A stretch of DNA of 7,534 nt, taken from positions 1 to 7,534 of the forward strand of contig JAQICG010000305.1 of assembly GCA_027858635.1 (NCBI GenBank), given 5' to 3'. This DNA is from Gammaproteobacteria bacterium (lineage in GTDB: Bacteria; Pseudomonadota; Gammaproteobacteria; SZUA-229). The notes under the pieces were generated by a model. The model searched no databases. It was not told the DNA's origin and was given only the letters and a program-made list of their open reading frames with translations. This document shows, one piece after another, positions 1 through 6,224 of this stretch (positions are counted from its first letter, which is position 1; each line of letters begins with the position of its first letter). The position numbers were made by a program, and so were the translations under genes.

Positions 1-128
1 CTGTACGAAATTCACTGCGTAATGTTGTACGATGTTGCGTGCAGCAAGCTTGATGAAACGCAAGTCAGGGTGATATCAGTAGAGTGGTGGACAATGTTAT
101 TATCCGGTTTAAAAACAAGAGCCCGATT

Positions 129-1346
129 ATGGAACTCACTGCGCGCGAATTACTGACTCATTTATTCCAGACGGCTCTCGACGAAGTCGATGGCCGCCAC
201 CGGGTGCAATTATGGTGTCGTGATAATAATGCCCAATTCGAGTATTGTGTTGCCGTCGGCAAGGCGGCGCCGGCGATGTTGCAGGGTGTGCTGGATTGTC
301 AGAACAGTCTCAAGCAGGCTTTGTTGATCTGTCCGCCCGCACAGTGTTCGCGAGCGCTGCGCAAAGACAAACGCATTACTGTTGTCGAGTCATCGCATCC
401 GGTGCCTGATCAATCCAGCCTGGATGCGGGTGAGTCCCTGCTGCGTTTTCTGGCGAGCATTCCGCAGGGTGAGAAACTGCTGGTGCTGATTTCCGGCGGC
501 ACTTCGAGTCTGGTTGAGGTGCCGGTGGCGGGTTTGTCGCTGGCGCAGTTGCAGCAGGTCAATCGGCATCTGCTGGCATCGGGAAAAAATATTGCGCAGA
601 TGAACGCCTGGCGCAAACAGTTTTCGCAGATCAAGGGCGGTGGCCTGCTCGATTACGTGCAGGCGGAAAACTGCGTGCAGTTACTGATATCCGATGTGCA
701 GAACGATGAGGCGGCGGTGATCGGTTCGGGTCTGCTGGTCGCCAGTGATAATCAGGCACTGGATGATGATGTTTTTCTGCATGAATTACTCAGCAGCCTG
801 CCATCAAAATCTAAAATAGATACTCAATCCATTTCCGTTGAAACGCATATCATCGCCACACAACAACAGGCGATGCAGGCGCTGTGCGAGGAAGCTGAAC
901 AGATGGGTGTGGCTTGTTATCGCCATGATGAGTTTCTGTGCGGTGAGGCGAGTGAGGAGGGTGTCAGGATTGCGCAGTGGTTGCTGTCCGCGCCTGCGGG
1001 CGTGCATATCTGGGGCGGTGAAACCACAGTGACACTGCCCGAGCAGCCGGGTATCGGTGGCCGCAATCAGCAGTTCGCACTGGCGGCAGCGCAGGTGCTG
1101 GATGGTTACCATGATATATCACTGCTGGCCGCGGGCACCGATGGCATTGACGGCAACACCCCCTGCGCGGGTGCAGTGGTCTATGGTTCGACTTTGCAGG
1201 CGGCACAGAAACTGGGTATGGATGTAGCGCAGGCTTTACGTGATGCAGATGCCGGTAAAGTATTAATGGCGACTGAATACTGGCTAAAAACCGGGCCGAC
1301 TAACACCAACGTGATGGATCTGGTGATTGCATATAAAAGACAATGA
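129..1346 (+). CDS. Type-2 glycerate kinase (DUF4147/MOFRL family)
   Basis: Predicted to phosphorylate D-glycerate with ATP (GckA/TtuD-type cytoplasmic kinase), feeding glycerate from hydroxypyruvate or tartronate semialdehyde into central carbon metabolism. Counting from the ATG at 129 (405 residues), the N-terminal DUF4147 domain shows GKAAPAM (44-50), SSHPVPD (88-94), LISGGTSSL (120-128) and a K-G-G loop (169-172). The C-terminal MOFRL domain shows WGGETTV (295-301), GGRNQQ (310-315), AAGTDGIDG (334-342) and KTGPTNTNV (387-395). The ATG at 129 is preferred because AAGAG lies 7 nt upstream and homologues start near this helix; a GTG at 84 is in frame but lacks a good ribosome site. Two usually conserved spots differ: the common SDVPGDD reads SDVQNDE, and the common KGGRL reads KGGGL. 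The family is clear; the exact substrate is inferred. It is convergent with the lytic transglycosylase gene, with a large hairpin between them. Confidence 0.9.
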   Translation: MELTARELLTHLFQTALDEVDGRHRVQLWCRDNNAQFEYCVAVGKAAPAMLQGVLDCQNSLKQALLICPPAQCSRALRKDKRITVVESSHPVPDQSSLDAGESLLRFLASIPQGEKLLVLISGGTSSLVEVPVAGLSLAQLQQVNRHLLASGKNIAQMNAWRKQFSQIKGGGLLDYVQAENCVQLLISDVQNDEAAVIGSGLLVASDNQALDDDVFLHELLSSLPSKSKIDTQSISVETHIIATQQQAMQALCEEAEQMGVACYRHDEFLCGEASEEGVRIAQWLLSAPAGVHIWGGETTVTLPEQPGIGGRNQQFALAAAQVLDGYHDISLLAAGTDGIDGNTPCAGAVVYGSTLQAAQKLGMDVAQALRDADAGKVLMATEYWLKTGPTNTNVMDLVIAYKRQ

Positions 1347-1351
1347 AAAGA

Positions 1352-1485
1352 TAAAAACTTTTTCACCGCAGAGGTCGCAGAGAACGCGGAGAACGCGGAG
1401 AAAACCTTTTTTAGTTATTTGTGCGAAGCACAAAATAAAAACTCTGCGTTCTTTGCGACCTCTGCGGTGAAAGCCTTAGTTTTTA
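1352..1485. repeat. Long inverted repeat of 9-base units between convergent genes; possible bidirectional terminator
   Basis: Arms 1361-1391 and 1442-1472 are inverted copies of each other, matching at 29 of 31 positions. The left arm with its extension is four near-identical 9-mers: ACCGCAGAG (1365), GTCGCAGAG (1374) and AACGCGGAG twice (1383, 1392). The right arm read on the minus strand has three: ACCGCAGAG, GTCGCAAAG, AACGCAGAG. An outer pair, TAAAAACT (1352-1359) and AGTTTTTA (1478-1485), extends the stem across an internal loop. The 50-nt loop holds a smaller perfect hairpin (TTTGTGC-GAA-GCACAAA, 1418-1434). It fills the gap between two convergent genes and both exits have a short T run, so it could stop transcription from both sides. 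A 31-bp stem with a 50-nt loop is much larger than a normal intrinsic terminator, so the repeat identity is firmer than the terminator role. Confidence 0.85.
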
Positions 1486-1489
1486 AAGT

Positions 1490-2086
1490 TTATCGTTTAT
1501 GCCAGTTCACACGCAAAGCTTCCAGTACTTTATTGCTGTATTTGCGCGAGCCGGCGCTGCCGTTGTAGCGGGCCAGTGCTTTGTGCAGGTCGTTTTTTTC
1601 CATGTCCATGTAATACCTGAGAATGGTGCAGCCCATGCGCAGGTTGGTGTTGATGTTGACCAGGTTATCGTCGGGGCGGCCGATCTCTTTTAACCAGAAT
1701 GGCATCACCTGCATCAGTCCCTGAGCACCCGCGGTCGAGATGGCGAAGTGATCAAAATGACTTTCGATCTCGATGACCGCGAGTACCAGTTCGGGCACCA
1801 GGTTGGCGCGGCTGGCTTCGCGGTGAATGCCGCGCAATAAGGTCAGGCGTTGCTGTTCATCGTCGACGAATTTCTTCAGGCGACTGGACATGTCCACCAG
1901 CCAAACTTCGGCATCGAAACGGTTTTCAAAACTGTCGGCGGATTCAATCGCTTCAGTTAATAATTTGCGCAGTTCGGGGTCGTGGGCAGCGGCGGGGGTG
2001 CTGACGTTGGCCAGCGCTGTGGGGCTACACAGTACGGCCAGCATCAAAACGGTTCTGGACAGGGCTGAATTTATAATCGGACGCAT
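1490..2086 (-). CDS. Secreted lytic transglycosylase (SLT domain)
   Basis: Predicted periplasmic or outer-membrane-facing muramidase that cleaves the MurNAc-GlcNAc bond of peptidoglycan with formation of the 1,6-anhydro product. The 198-residue protein begins with a signal peptide (hydrophobic core about 10-24, probable cleavage after ALA at 24-26). After a charged helical stretch (35-95) comes the SLT domain: IEIES with the presumed catalytic Glu108, the GAQGLMQVMP segment (120-129), and ALARYNGS (170-177) lining the glycan cleft. The length fits a minimal single-domain enzyme without LysM or other wall-binding modules. The start at 2086 is the only ATG ahead of the signal peptide, since an in-frame stop lies 15 nt upstream. 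Its purine-rich GGGGAG abuts the ATG directly, which is unusual spacing; a GTG/TTG alternative is not evident. It follows proS by 30 bp in the same direction and is probably co-transcribed with it. No lipobox is visible. Confidence 0.9.
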   Translation of the reverse strand: MRPIINSALSRTVLMLAVLCSPTALANVSTPAAAHDPELRKLLTEAIESADSFENRFDAEVWLVDMSSRLKKFVDDEQQRLTLLRGIHREASRANLVPELVLAVIEIESHFDHFAISTAGAQGLMQVMPFWLKEIGRPDDNLVNINTNLRMGCTILRYYMDMEKNDLHKALARYNGSAGSRKYSNKVLEALRVNWHKR

Positions 2087-2116
2087 CTCCCCGAGTATAG
2101 ATTAAGAAAGCTGAAA

Positions 2117-3829
2117 TTATTTTGCAAACAGCCCATTCAGGTGCGCGCCGATTTCGGCCAGCGGCATGTCCTGACTGTCGGCATCGGTGCGTGCTTTATA
2201 TTCCACCGTACCCTCGGCCAGGCCGCGATCACCGATCACCACGCGGTGGGGGATGCCGATCAGATCAAGGTTGGCGAGCATTTCGCCGAGTCGGGCCTTT
2301 TGATCGTAGAGCAGCACTTCCAGTCCGGCGGCGGTGAGTTCATCGTGGAGTTTGATGGCGGCCTCGCGCACCTCGTCCGATTTCTGGAAATTGATCGGGG
2401 CGATAGCGACATCAAAAGGTGCAATGCTCTGCGGCCAGATAATGCCGTTGTCGTCGTGATTCTGTTCGATGGCAGCGGCGACCACGCGGGTGACGCCGAT
2501 GCCGTAACAGCCCATGGTCATGGTCACGCTCTTGCCGTTTTCATCCAGCACTTTGGCGTTCAGGGCGGCGGAATACTTATCGCCCAGCTGGAAGATATGG
2601 CCGACTTCGATGCCACGAACGATGGACAACGTGCCCTTGCCATCGGGGCTGATATCGCCATCGACCACATTGCGAAGATCGGTAGCGGCAGGCAGTGGCA
2701 GGTCACGTTCCCAGTTGACGCCGGTGAGGTGCTTGCCATTGGCGTTGGCGCCACAGACAAAATCAGCGAGTTGCAGCGCGGCGTAATCGGCGATCACGGT
2801 AATGTTCAGACCGAGCGGGCCAATCGACCCCGGCTCGCAACCGGCGACGGCTTTTACCTGCTCTTCGCTGGCAAAACATAACGGCGAGGCGACGGCGGGC
2901 TGATGCTCAGCCTTGATTTCGTTGAGTTCGTGATCGCCGCGCAATACCAGTGCGACCACGCTGTCTTTTTCGCTGCCGGCCACCAGCAGGGTTTTCACGC
3001 ATTGCGCGGCATCGACATGCAAAAATTTGGAAACGTCTTCGATGCTGTGCTGGTTAGGGGTTTCAACCGTTTGCCTTTCACTGCGTGCTGCCGGGCGTGG
3101 CTCGGTAGTGGCTATGGTTTCAGCTTTTTCTATATTGGCGGCGTAATCGCTTTCGCTGGAAACCGCGAGGGCGTCCTCGCCGGAATCGGCCAGCACGTGA
3201 AATTCGTGTGAGCTGTTGCCGCCGATGGCACCGCTGTCGGCCATCACCGCGCGGAATTTCAAATTCAGGCGAGTGAAAATGTCGCTGTAGGTCTGGTACA
3301 TCACTTCGTAGGTTTGCTGCAACGAGGGCTGATCGATGTGGAAGGAGTAGGCGTCTTTCATCAGAAACTCGCGCGAGCGCATCACGCCGAAACGGGGGCG
3401 CACTTCATCGCGGAATTTGGTCTGAATCTGATAGTAATTGACCGGCAGCTGATTGTAGCTGTTGAGCTCGCGCCGGGCCAGATCGGTAATGATCTCTTCG
3501 TGCGTCGGCCCGTAACAGAATTCACGGCCATGGCGATCGTTAAAGCGCAGCAGCTCCGGGCCGTACTGTTCCCAGCGACCCGATTCCTGCCACAGCTCGG
3601 CGGGCTGCACGGTCGGCATCAACACTTCCAGGCCATCGCTTTTGTTCATCTCCTCGCGCACGATGTTCTCCACCTTGCGCAGCACGCGCACCCCCAGCGG
3701 CAGCCAGCTGTATAAGCCGGAGGCCAGGCGGCGAATCAGGCCGGCGCGCAGCATCAGGCGATGGCTGGTAATTTCGGCATCGGCAGGAATCTCTTTAAGT
3801 GTGGTAATCGGAAATTTTGATAAGTACAT
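2117..3829 (-). CDS. proS: Prolyl-tRNA synthetase, bacterial type with editing domain
   Basis: Charges tRNA-Pro with proline in the cytoplasm. At 570 residues it is close to the E. coli enzyme (572). Class II motif 1 lies around 26-55 (RLASGLYSWLPLG at 34-46), motif 2 around 138-164 (FRDEVRPRFG, then REFLMKDAYSFH), and motif 3 around 440-456 (GCYGIGVTRVV). The inserted editing (INS) domain, which hydrolyses mischarged Ala-tRNA-Pro, spans roughly 224-405. It retains Lys279 in CVKTLL, the position known to matter for editing in E. coli, and GANANGKHLTGVNW (360-373). The anticodon-binding domain runs from about 472 (PFDVAIAPIN) through LIGIPHRVVIGDRG (523-536). All active-site motifs are intact, so a functional housekeeping copy is expected. 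The start matches the canonical MYLSKFPI beginning; the Shine-Dalgarno sequence upstream is weak. The lytic transglycosylase follows 30 bp downstream. Confidence 0.98.
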   Translation of the reverse strand: MYLSKFPITTLKEIPADAEITSHRLMLRAGLIRRLASGLYSWLPLGVRVLRKVENIVREEMNKSDGLEVLMPTVQPAELWQESGRWEQYGPELLRFNDRHGREFCYGPTHEEIITDLARRELNSYNQLPVNYYQIQTKFRDEVRPRFGVMRSREFLMKDAYSFHIDQPSLQQTYEVMYQTYSDIFTRLNLKFRAVMADSGAIGGNSSHEFHVLADSGEDALAVSSESDYAANIEKAETIATTEPRPAARSERQTVETPNQHSIEDVSKFLHVDAAQCVKTLLVAGSEKDSVVALVLRGDHELNEIKAEHQPAVASPLCFASEEQVKAVAGCEPGSIGPLGLNITVIADYAALQLADFVCGANANGKHLTGVNWERDLPLPAATDLRNVVDGDISPDGKGTLSIVRGIEVGHIFQLGDKYSAALNAKVLDENGKSVTMTMGCYGIGVTRVVAAAIEQNHDDNGIIWPQSIAPFDVAIAPINFQKSDEVREAAIKLHDELTAAGLEVLLYDQKARLGEMLANLDLIGIPHRVVIGDRGLAEGTVEYKARTDADSQDMPLAEIGAHLNGLFAK

Positions 3830-4028
3830 GGGAATGGTTGGCTCAACTGGCTATCGTGAGCTCGCATTCTACGAGGGCAGGGGGTTTGAGTACAGTCAGT
3901 ATTGGTGATTTCCGTAATAAATACAGCTGCTTCATAGCCGGCGCTGAGCTGATCGGGAGTCGCTCTCAGAGCTTCAGCGCATTGTTGCGCGAATGGATTT
4001 TGCGCGACTGGGCGGTGAAAAAAATCGT
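3830..4028 (-). other. 199-bp gap upstream of proS; leader or promoter region
   Basis: No convincing gene fits between the tautomerase stop and the proS start. Read on the minus strand it contains, in order, a poly-T run with TTCACCGC resembling the 9-mer repeat family (about 4024-3997), a 10-bp hairpin (3980-3941), and a TAGAAT hexamer about 35 nt before the proS ATG that could be a -10 box but lacks a good -35 partner at 17 nt. The gap is long compared with the 27-30 bp spacings elsewhere on this strand, so proS probably has its own promoter here. No T-box or other known leader motif was recognised. Confidence 0.45.
3941..3980 (-). promoter_or_regulatory. Hairpin in the proS upstream region
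   Basis: GCGCTGAGCT (3941-3950) and AGCTTCAGCGC (3970-3980) form an inverted repeat pairing over 10 bp with one bulged base and a 19-nt loop. It lies 48 bp beyond the tautomerase stop and 111 bp before the proS start on the minus strand. No T run follows it in the minus-strand direction, so it does not look like a standard intrinsic terminator. A leader structure or a factor-dependent processing site are alternatives; the role is unknown. Confidence 0.4.
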
Positions 4029-4367
4029 CTAAAAAGTGCCGCCATTCCAGCCCCACATATGCCGGGCAGGGTTGCTGAACTCTATATAAATTCGTGAAGG
4101 TGGTACGTCCAGCTTGTTCTGGATAAAGCCGCAGAGATGCGCGGAATAATCACCGGTCTTCGATTCCTCCAAACCCAGGCTTTGGAGTTTGATGTGGACG
4201 GCAGCCTCTTCACTGCCGCCAAACAGCAGAGGCGTGTCGGCATTAATGATTACCATGACATAGCTCTCGGGCTTACCGAGCATGCCGGCGATAATTCGGG
4301 AGGCATCTTTGGCGAGGGCGGTGCTGTCCTGGATGCTGACGTTGGTGGTGATCTGTAATAAGGGCAT
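4029..4367 (-). CDS. MIF-like phenylpyruvate/dopachrome tautomerase-family protein
   Basis: A 112-residue member of the macrophage migration inhibitory factor family, small trimeric tautomerases whose catalytic base is the N-terminal proline. The sequence shows Pro2 directly after the initiator Met, TNVSI (8-12), Lys32 in GKPESYVMV (active-site Lys of MIF), FGGSEEA (49-55), a C-terminal Tyr94 in RIYIEF, and the closing GWNGGTF (106-112). The Asn97 of animal MIF is Glu96 here, and the MIF Cys-x-x-Cys oxidoreductase motif is absent, so any activity would be tautomerase rather than redox. The physiological substrate of bacterial homologues is generally not known; phenylpyruvate is the usual assay substrate. 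The gene follows the DUF4124 gene by 27 bp, so the two are probably co-transcribed. A weak GAGA lies about 8 nt before the ATG. Confidence 0.9.
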   Translation of the reverse strand: MPLLQITTNVSIQDSTALAKDASRIIAGMLGKPESYVMVIINADTPLLFGGSEEAAVHIKLQSLGLEESKTGDYSAHLCGFIQNKLDVPPSRIYIEFSNPARHMWGWNGGTF

Positions 4368-4394
4368 TTTCTGATTCTCGTTTTCAGGCGCGGA

Positions 4395-4850
4395 CTATTT
4401 GCAGTATTGATTGATGTTGGCCCGGATTTTATTCAGGCGCTGATTGCGATCAGTAGCGCTCAGTTTTCGCACTTCACCGTTGGCGCCTTTTTCGTGGATG
4501 TCTGCGGTTTTTTCAACGGTTTTAAGTCGAGCGCGCTCGCTTTTGCAGTAGGCGTCGCGTTCCTGTCGGGCTTTGTCATCATCACTGAGCTCAGCGCCGG
4601 CGGTCTCTTCTTCAGCATCGTCGGGGCGCGTGGCGGGCTTAGACTCGTTGAGTTGCACAACCTCGGCCGATGCGTCTTGCGGACGCTGACTGCCGTAGTG
4701 GATTTTCCCATTGTCATCCACCCACTTGTAAACCCCGGTGGCGAAGACTGCGGGTGCGAGCATGAAAGCCAGCATCAACGAGGCCAGTAGCTTCAGGTAG
4801 CGATGGCGTTCAGTAATATTATGGATAGAGGCTTCGGTAAATTTTTTCAT
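4395..4850 (-). CDS. DUF4124 domain-containing envelope protein
   Basis: The function of DUF4124 is unknown; the domain is common at the N-terminus of exported proteobacterial proteins. In this 151-residue protein a charged N-terminus (1-20) precedes a hydrophobic segment (20-37, ending APAVFA), which acts as signal peptide or anchor. It is followed at once by the diagnostic GVYKWVDDNGKIHYGSQRP (39-57). The rest is highly charged and helical, with an acidic stretch (77-93), a Lys/Arg/Glu-rich segment (93-115) and two cysteines (102 and 150) that could form a disulfide in the periplasm. The N-terminal extension before the hydrophobic core is longer than in a typical signal peptide, so the true start could be internal, although no better ATG is visible. 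It is divergent from the LysR-type gene across 69 bp and probably starts the minus-strand transcript that includes the tautomerase. Confidence 0.8.
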   Translation of the reverse strand: MKKFTEASIHNITERHRYLKLLASLMLAFMLAPAVFATGVYKWVDDNGKIHYGSQRPQDASAEVVQLNESKPATRPDDAEEETAGAELSDDDKARQERDAYCKSERARLKTVEKTADIHEKGANGEVRKLSATDRNQRLNKIRANINQYCK

Positions 4851-4872
4851 GGTTTTTCGCGCTGCATGGATG

Positions 4873-4902
4873 TTAGTATAAGTAAAATTTATTGGGTCAA
4901 TA
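4873..4902. promoter_or_regulatory. Two candidate LysR-type T-N11-A boxes in the divergent promoter region
   Basis: TATTGGGTCAATA (4890-4902) is a T-N11-A site with perfect 5-bp dyad arms around GGT, the classic LysR-type binding layout. A second T-N11-A, TTA-N7-TAA (4873-4885), starts 17 bp earlier. Both sit between the LysR-type gene and the divergent DUF4124 gene. On the minus strand TTGACC (4900-4895), a likely -35 element, overlaps the dyad, with TACTAA (4878-4873) at 16 bp as a weak -10. Autoregulation by the adjacent regulator is the natural inference; AT-rich DNA makes the weaker box easy to find by chance. Confidence 0.5.
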
Positions 4903-4919
4903 GAGTTTTATTTCTAGTT

Positions 4920-5813
4920 ATGGCAGATCGTAGATTAAAAATATTTCATACTGTTGCCCGGCTGCTTAATTTTACCAAAGCGGCTGAGGAATTGTACATG
5001 ACACAACCCGCCGTGACTTTCCAGATCAGGCAGCTTGAAGAGCAGTTTAACACCCGTTTATTCGACCGCACGCATAATAAGGTAACGTTAACCGATGTCG
5101 GCCGTGAGGTATATGAGTATGCTGACCGGATTCTCATGCTGTACGAGGACATGACGCGCAGCATCACCGATATGACCGGTGACGTCAGTGGTCGTATCGC
5201 GCTGGGTGCAAGCACCACCATCGCCGAGTATATGCTGCCGCCGTTGATTGGCGAGTTCAAAGTCAAATACCCCGACGTGATGATCAGTCTGAAAGAGGCT
5301 AATACCGAGGACATTGTTTCCATGGTGGAGAACAATGTCATTGACCTTGGCATTGTCGAAGGCTACGTCACCAATAAAAATCTGGTGGTTGAGGAGTGCA
5401 AGATGGATCAGCTGGTGGTGATTATGCCGAATAATCATCCGCTGGCGAATAAAAAGGAGGTGCATGTGAAGGAAATTGTGGCGCACCCGTTTATCGGTCG
5501 CGAGCTCGGTTCGGGAACTCAGGAGGTGATCACCAAATACATCGAGCAGCATGGCGATCATGATCTGCTCGACGTCTGTTTTGAACTGAGCAGCCCTGAG
5601 GCCATTAAAGGTGCGGTTGAAGTAGGCATGGGCATTTCCATTATTTCCAAAGCCACCATTCTGAAAGAGCTGCGTCTGGGTTCACTGACCGCGGTTAATT
5701 TATCGCCCAGGCTGGAACGGCCTTTTACCTTCGTGCGCCAGCGCTATAAATTCAAATCGCGTGCCGCTGATGAATTGCTGAGTTTTGCCCAGGAGTACTG
5801 CAAGAAGGGTTAA
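4920..5813 (+). CDS. LysR-type transcriptional regulator, CysL/YeiE-like
   Basis: A 297-residue DNA-binding regulator. The N-terminal winged helix-turn-helix covers about 4-62 (RRLKIFHTVARLLNFTKAAEEL, with the recognition helix at TQPAVTFQIRQLEEQF), followed by a linker helix to about 88. The effector domain from about 92 matches the periplasmic-binding-like fold of the CysL/YeiE group: GASTTIAEYMLPPL, an ANTEDIV segment, DLGIVEGYV, PNNHPLA, GRELGSGTQEV and EAIKGAVEVGMGISIIS. Members of that group include regulators of sulfite and sulfur-assimilation genes and relatives of CbbR, but the effector here cannot be read from sequence. The ATG at 4920 is chosen because the protein then begins MADRRLKIF like its relatives; an upstream in-frame ATG at 4803 would lie inside the divergent DUF4124 gene. 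The Shine-Dalgarno sequence is poor. The small unknown gene and the PerM-like gene follow in the same direction. Confidence 0.93.
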   Translation: MADRRLKIFHTVARLLNFTKAAEELYMTQPAVTFQIRQLEEQFNTRLFDRTHNKVTLTDVGREVYEYADRILMLYEDMTRSITDMTGDVSGRIALGASTTIAEYMLPPLIGEFKVKYPDVMISLKEANTEDIVSMVENNVIDLGIVEGYVTNKNLVVEECKMDQLVVIMPNNHPLANKKEVHVKEIVAHPFIGRELGSGTQEVITKYIEQHGDHDLLDVCFELSSPEAIKGAVEVGMGISIISKATILKELRLGSLTAVNLSPRLERPFTFVRQRYKFKSRAADELLSFAQEYCKKG

Positions 5814-5873
5814 TAATTTACGGTGCGCATTGATGCCGTGATGGCGTTAAAGCATTTAAGTGTGAATAATATT

Positions 5874-6224
5874 ATGAGTCGTGATACAGAAAATCTGATC
5901 AAAATTTTTGAGACCCTGGATGCCGAGCGACAGAAAAGTCTACTGGAGTTCGCCGGGTTTTTGCAGTCCAAAGGTAATCTGGTGGCAAAAGAGGTAGCAG
6001 AGCCGATTGAGAGTCCAAGGCCGGATAACGAGACGGTGGTCGGTGCGATCAAGCGTCTGAAATCATCCTACCCGATGATCGATAGCATGAAAGTGTTCTC
6101 CTCCGCTTCGGAATTGATGACTGAACATATGATAAAAGGTCGGGATGCCGATGAGGTGATTGATGAAATGGAAAGGATTTTTGAGGATTTTTATGCAGAA
6201 ATAATCAAGGATATGAAATGTTAG
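5874..6224 (+). CDS. Small protein of unknown function
   Basis: Function not recognised. From the ATG at 5874 the product is 116 residues, soluble, with no signal peptide or membrane segment. It has an N-terminal amphipathic helical part (3-32, ENLIKIFETLDAERQ then SLLEFAGFLQ), a proline-containing linker (43-52, EPIESPRPDN), a central AIKRLKSSYPMID (58-70) and a C-terminal acidic helical part (79-113, DADEVIDEMERIFEDFY). The layout gives the impression of a conserved proteobacterial hypothetical protein, but that is memory, not a search. In-frame starts at 5823 (GTG) and 5841 (ATG) are possible; none has a strong ribosome site, and MSRDTEN was chosen because the helical body begins there. 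Its stop overlaps the start of the PerM-like gene by 7 bp, which implies translational coupling, so it may serve or regulate that membrane protein. It lies in the likely operon of the upstream LysR-type gene. Confidence 0.8.
   Translation: MSRDTENLIKIFETLDAERQKSLLEFAGFLQSKGNLVAKEVAEPIESPRPDNETVVGAIKRLKSSYPMIDSMKVFSSASELMTEHMIKGRDADEVIDEMERIFEDFYAEIIKDMKC
6207..6211 (+). promoter_or_regulatory. Ribosome binding site of the PerM-like gene
   Basis: AAGGA ends 6 nt before the ATG at 6218. It lies inside the end of the preceding small gene and fixes the start of the PerM-like gene; it is the clearest ribosome site in the window. Confidence 0.6.

Noticed and set aside
84..128. Fifteen-codon N-terminal extension of the glycerate kinase from a GTG
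   Set aside because: There is no good ribosome site before the GTG, the added residues are unlike the family's start, and the ATG at 129 has AAGAG at proper spacing.
1..128. Tail of an upstream gene in frame 1 at the left edge
   Set aside because: The frame stays open for about 50 codons into the glycerate kinase gene, but the translated residues look random and the overlap would be improbable. No feature is supported.
1361..1472. CRISPR array
   Set aside because: The repeated units are 9 bases long, directly adjacent without spacers, and arranged as an inverted pair. No cas genes are present.
2141..2881. Long plus-strand open frame (246 codons) opposite proS
   Set aside because: It lies antisense to a fully conserved proS, and its product resembles no family I know. 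Long antisense frames are common opposite moderately GC-rich genes.
3754..4056. Minus-strand open frame of 100 codons (GTG start) spanning the gap between the tautomerase and proS
   Set aside because: It overlaps the ends of both well-supported genes in another frame, has mixed codon use including several rare-type codons, and shows no recognisable motif or ribosome site.
4803..4919. 39-codon N-terminal extension of the LysR-type regulator
   Set aside because: It would run through the divergent gene's start and the promoter region. The helix-turn-helix begins immediately after the ATG at 4920, as is normal for the family.
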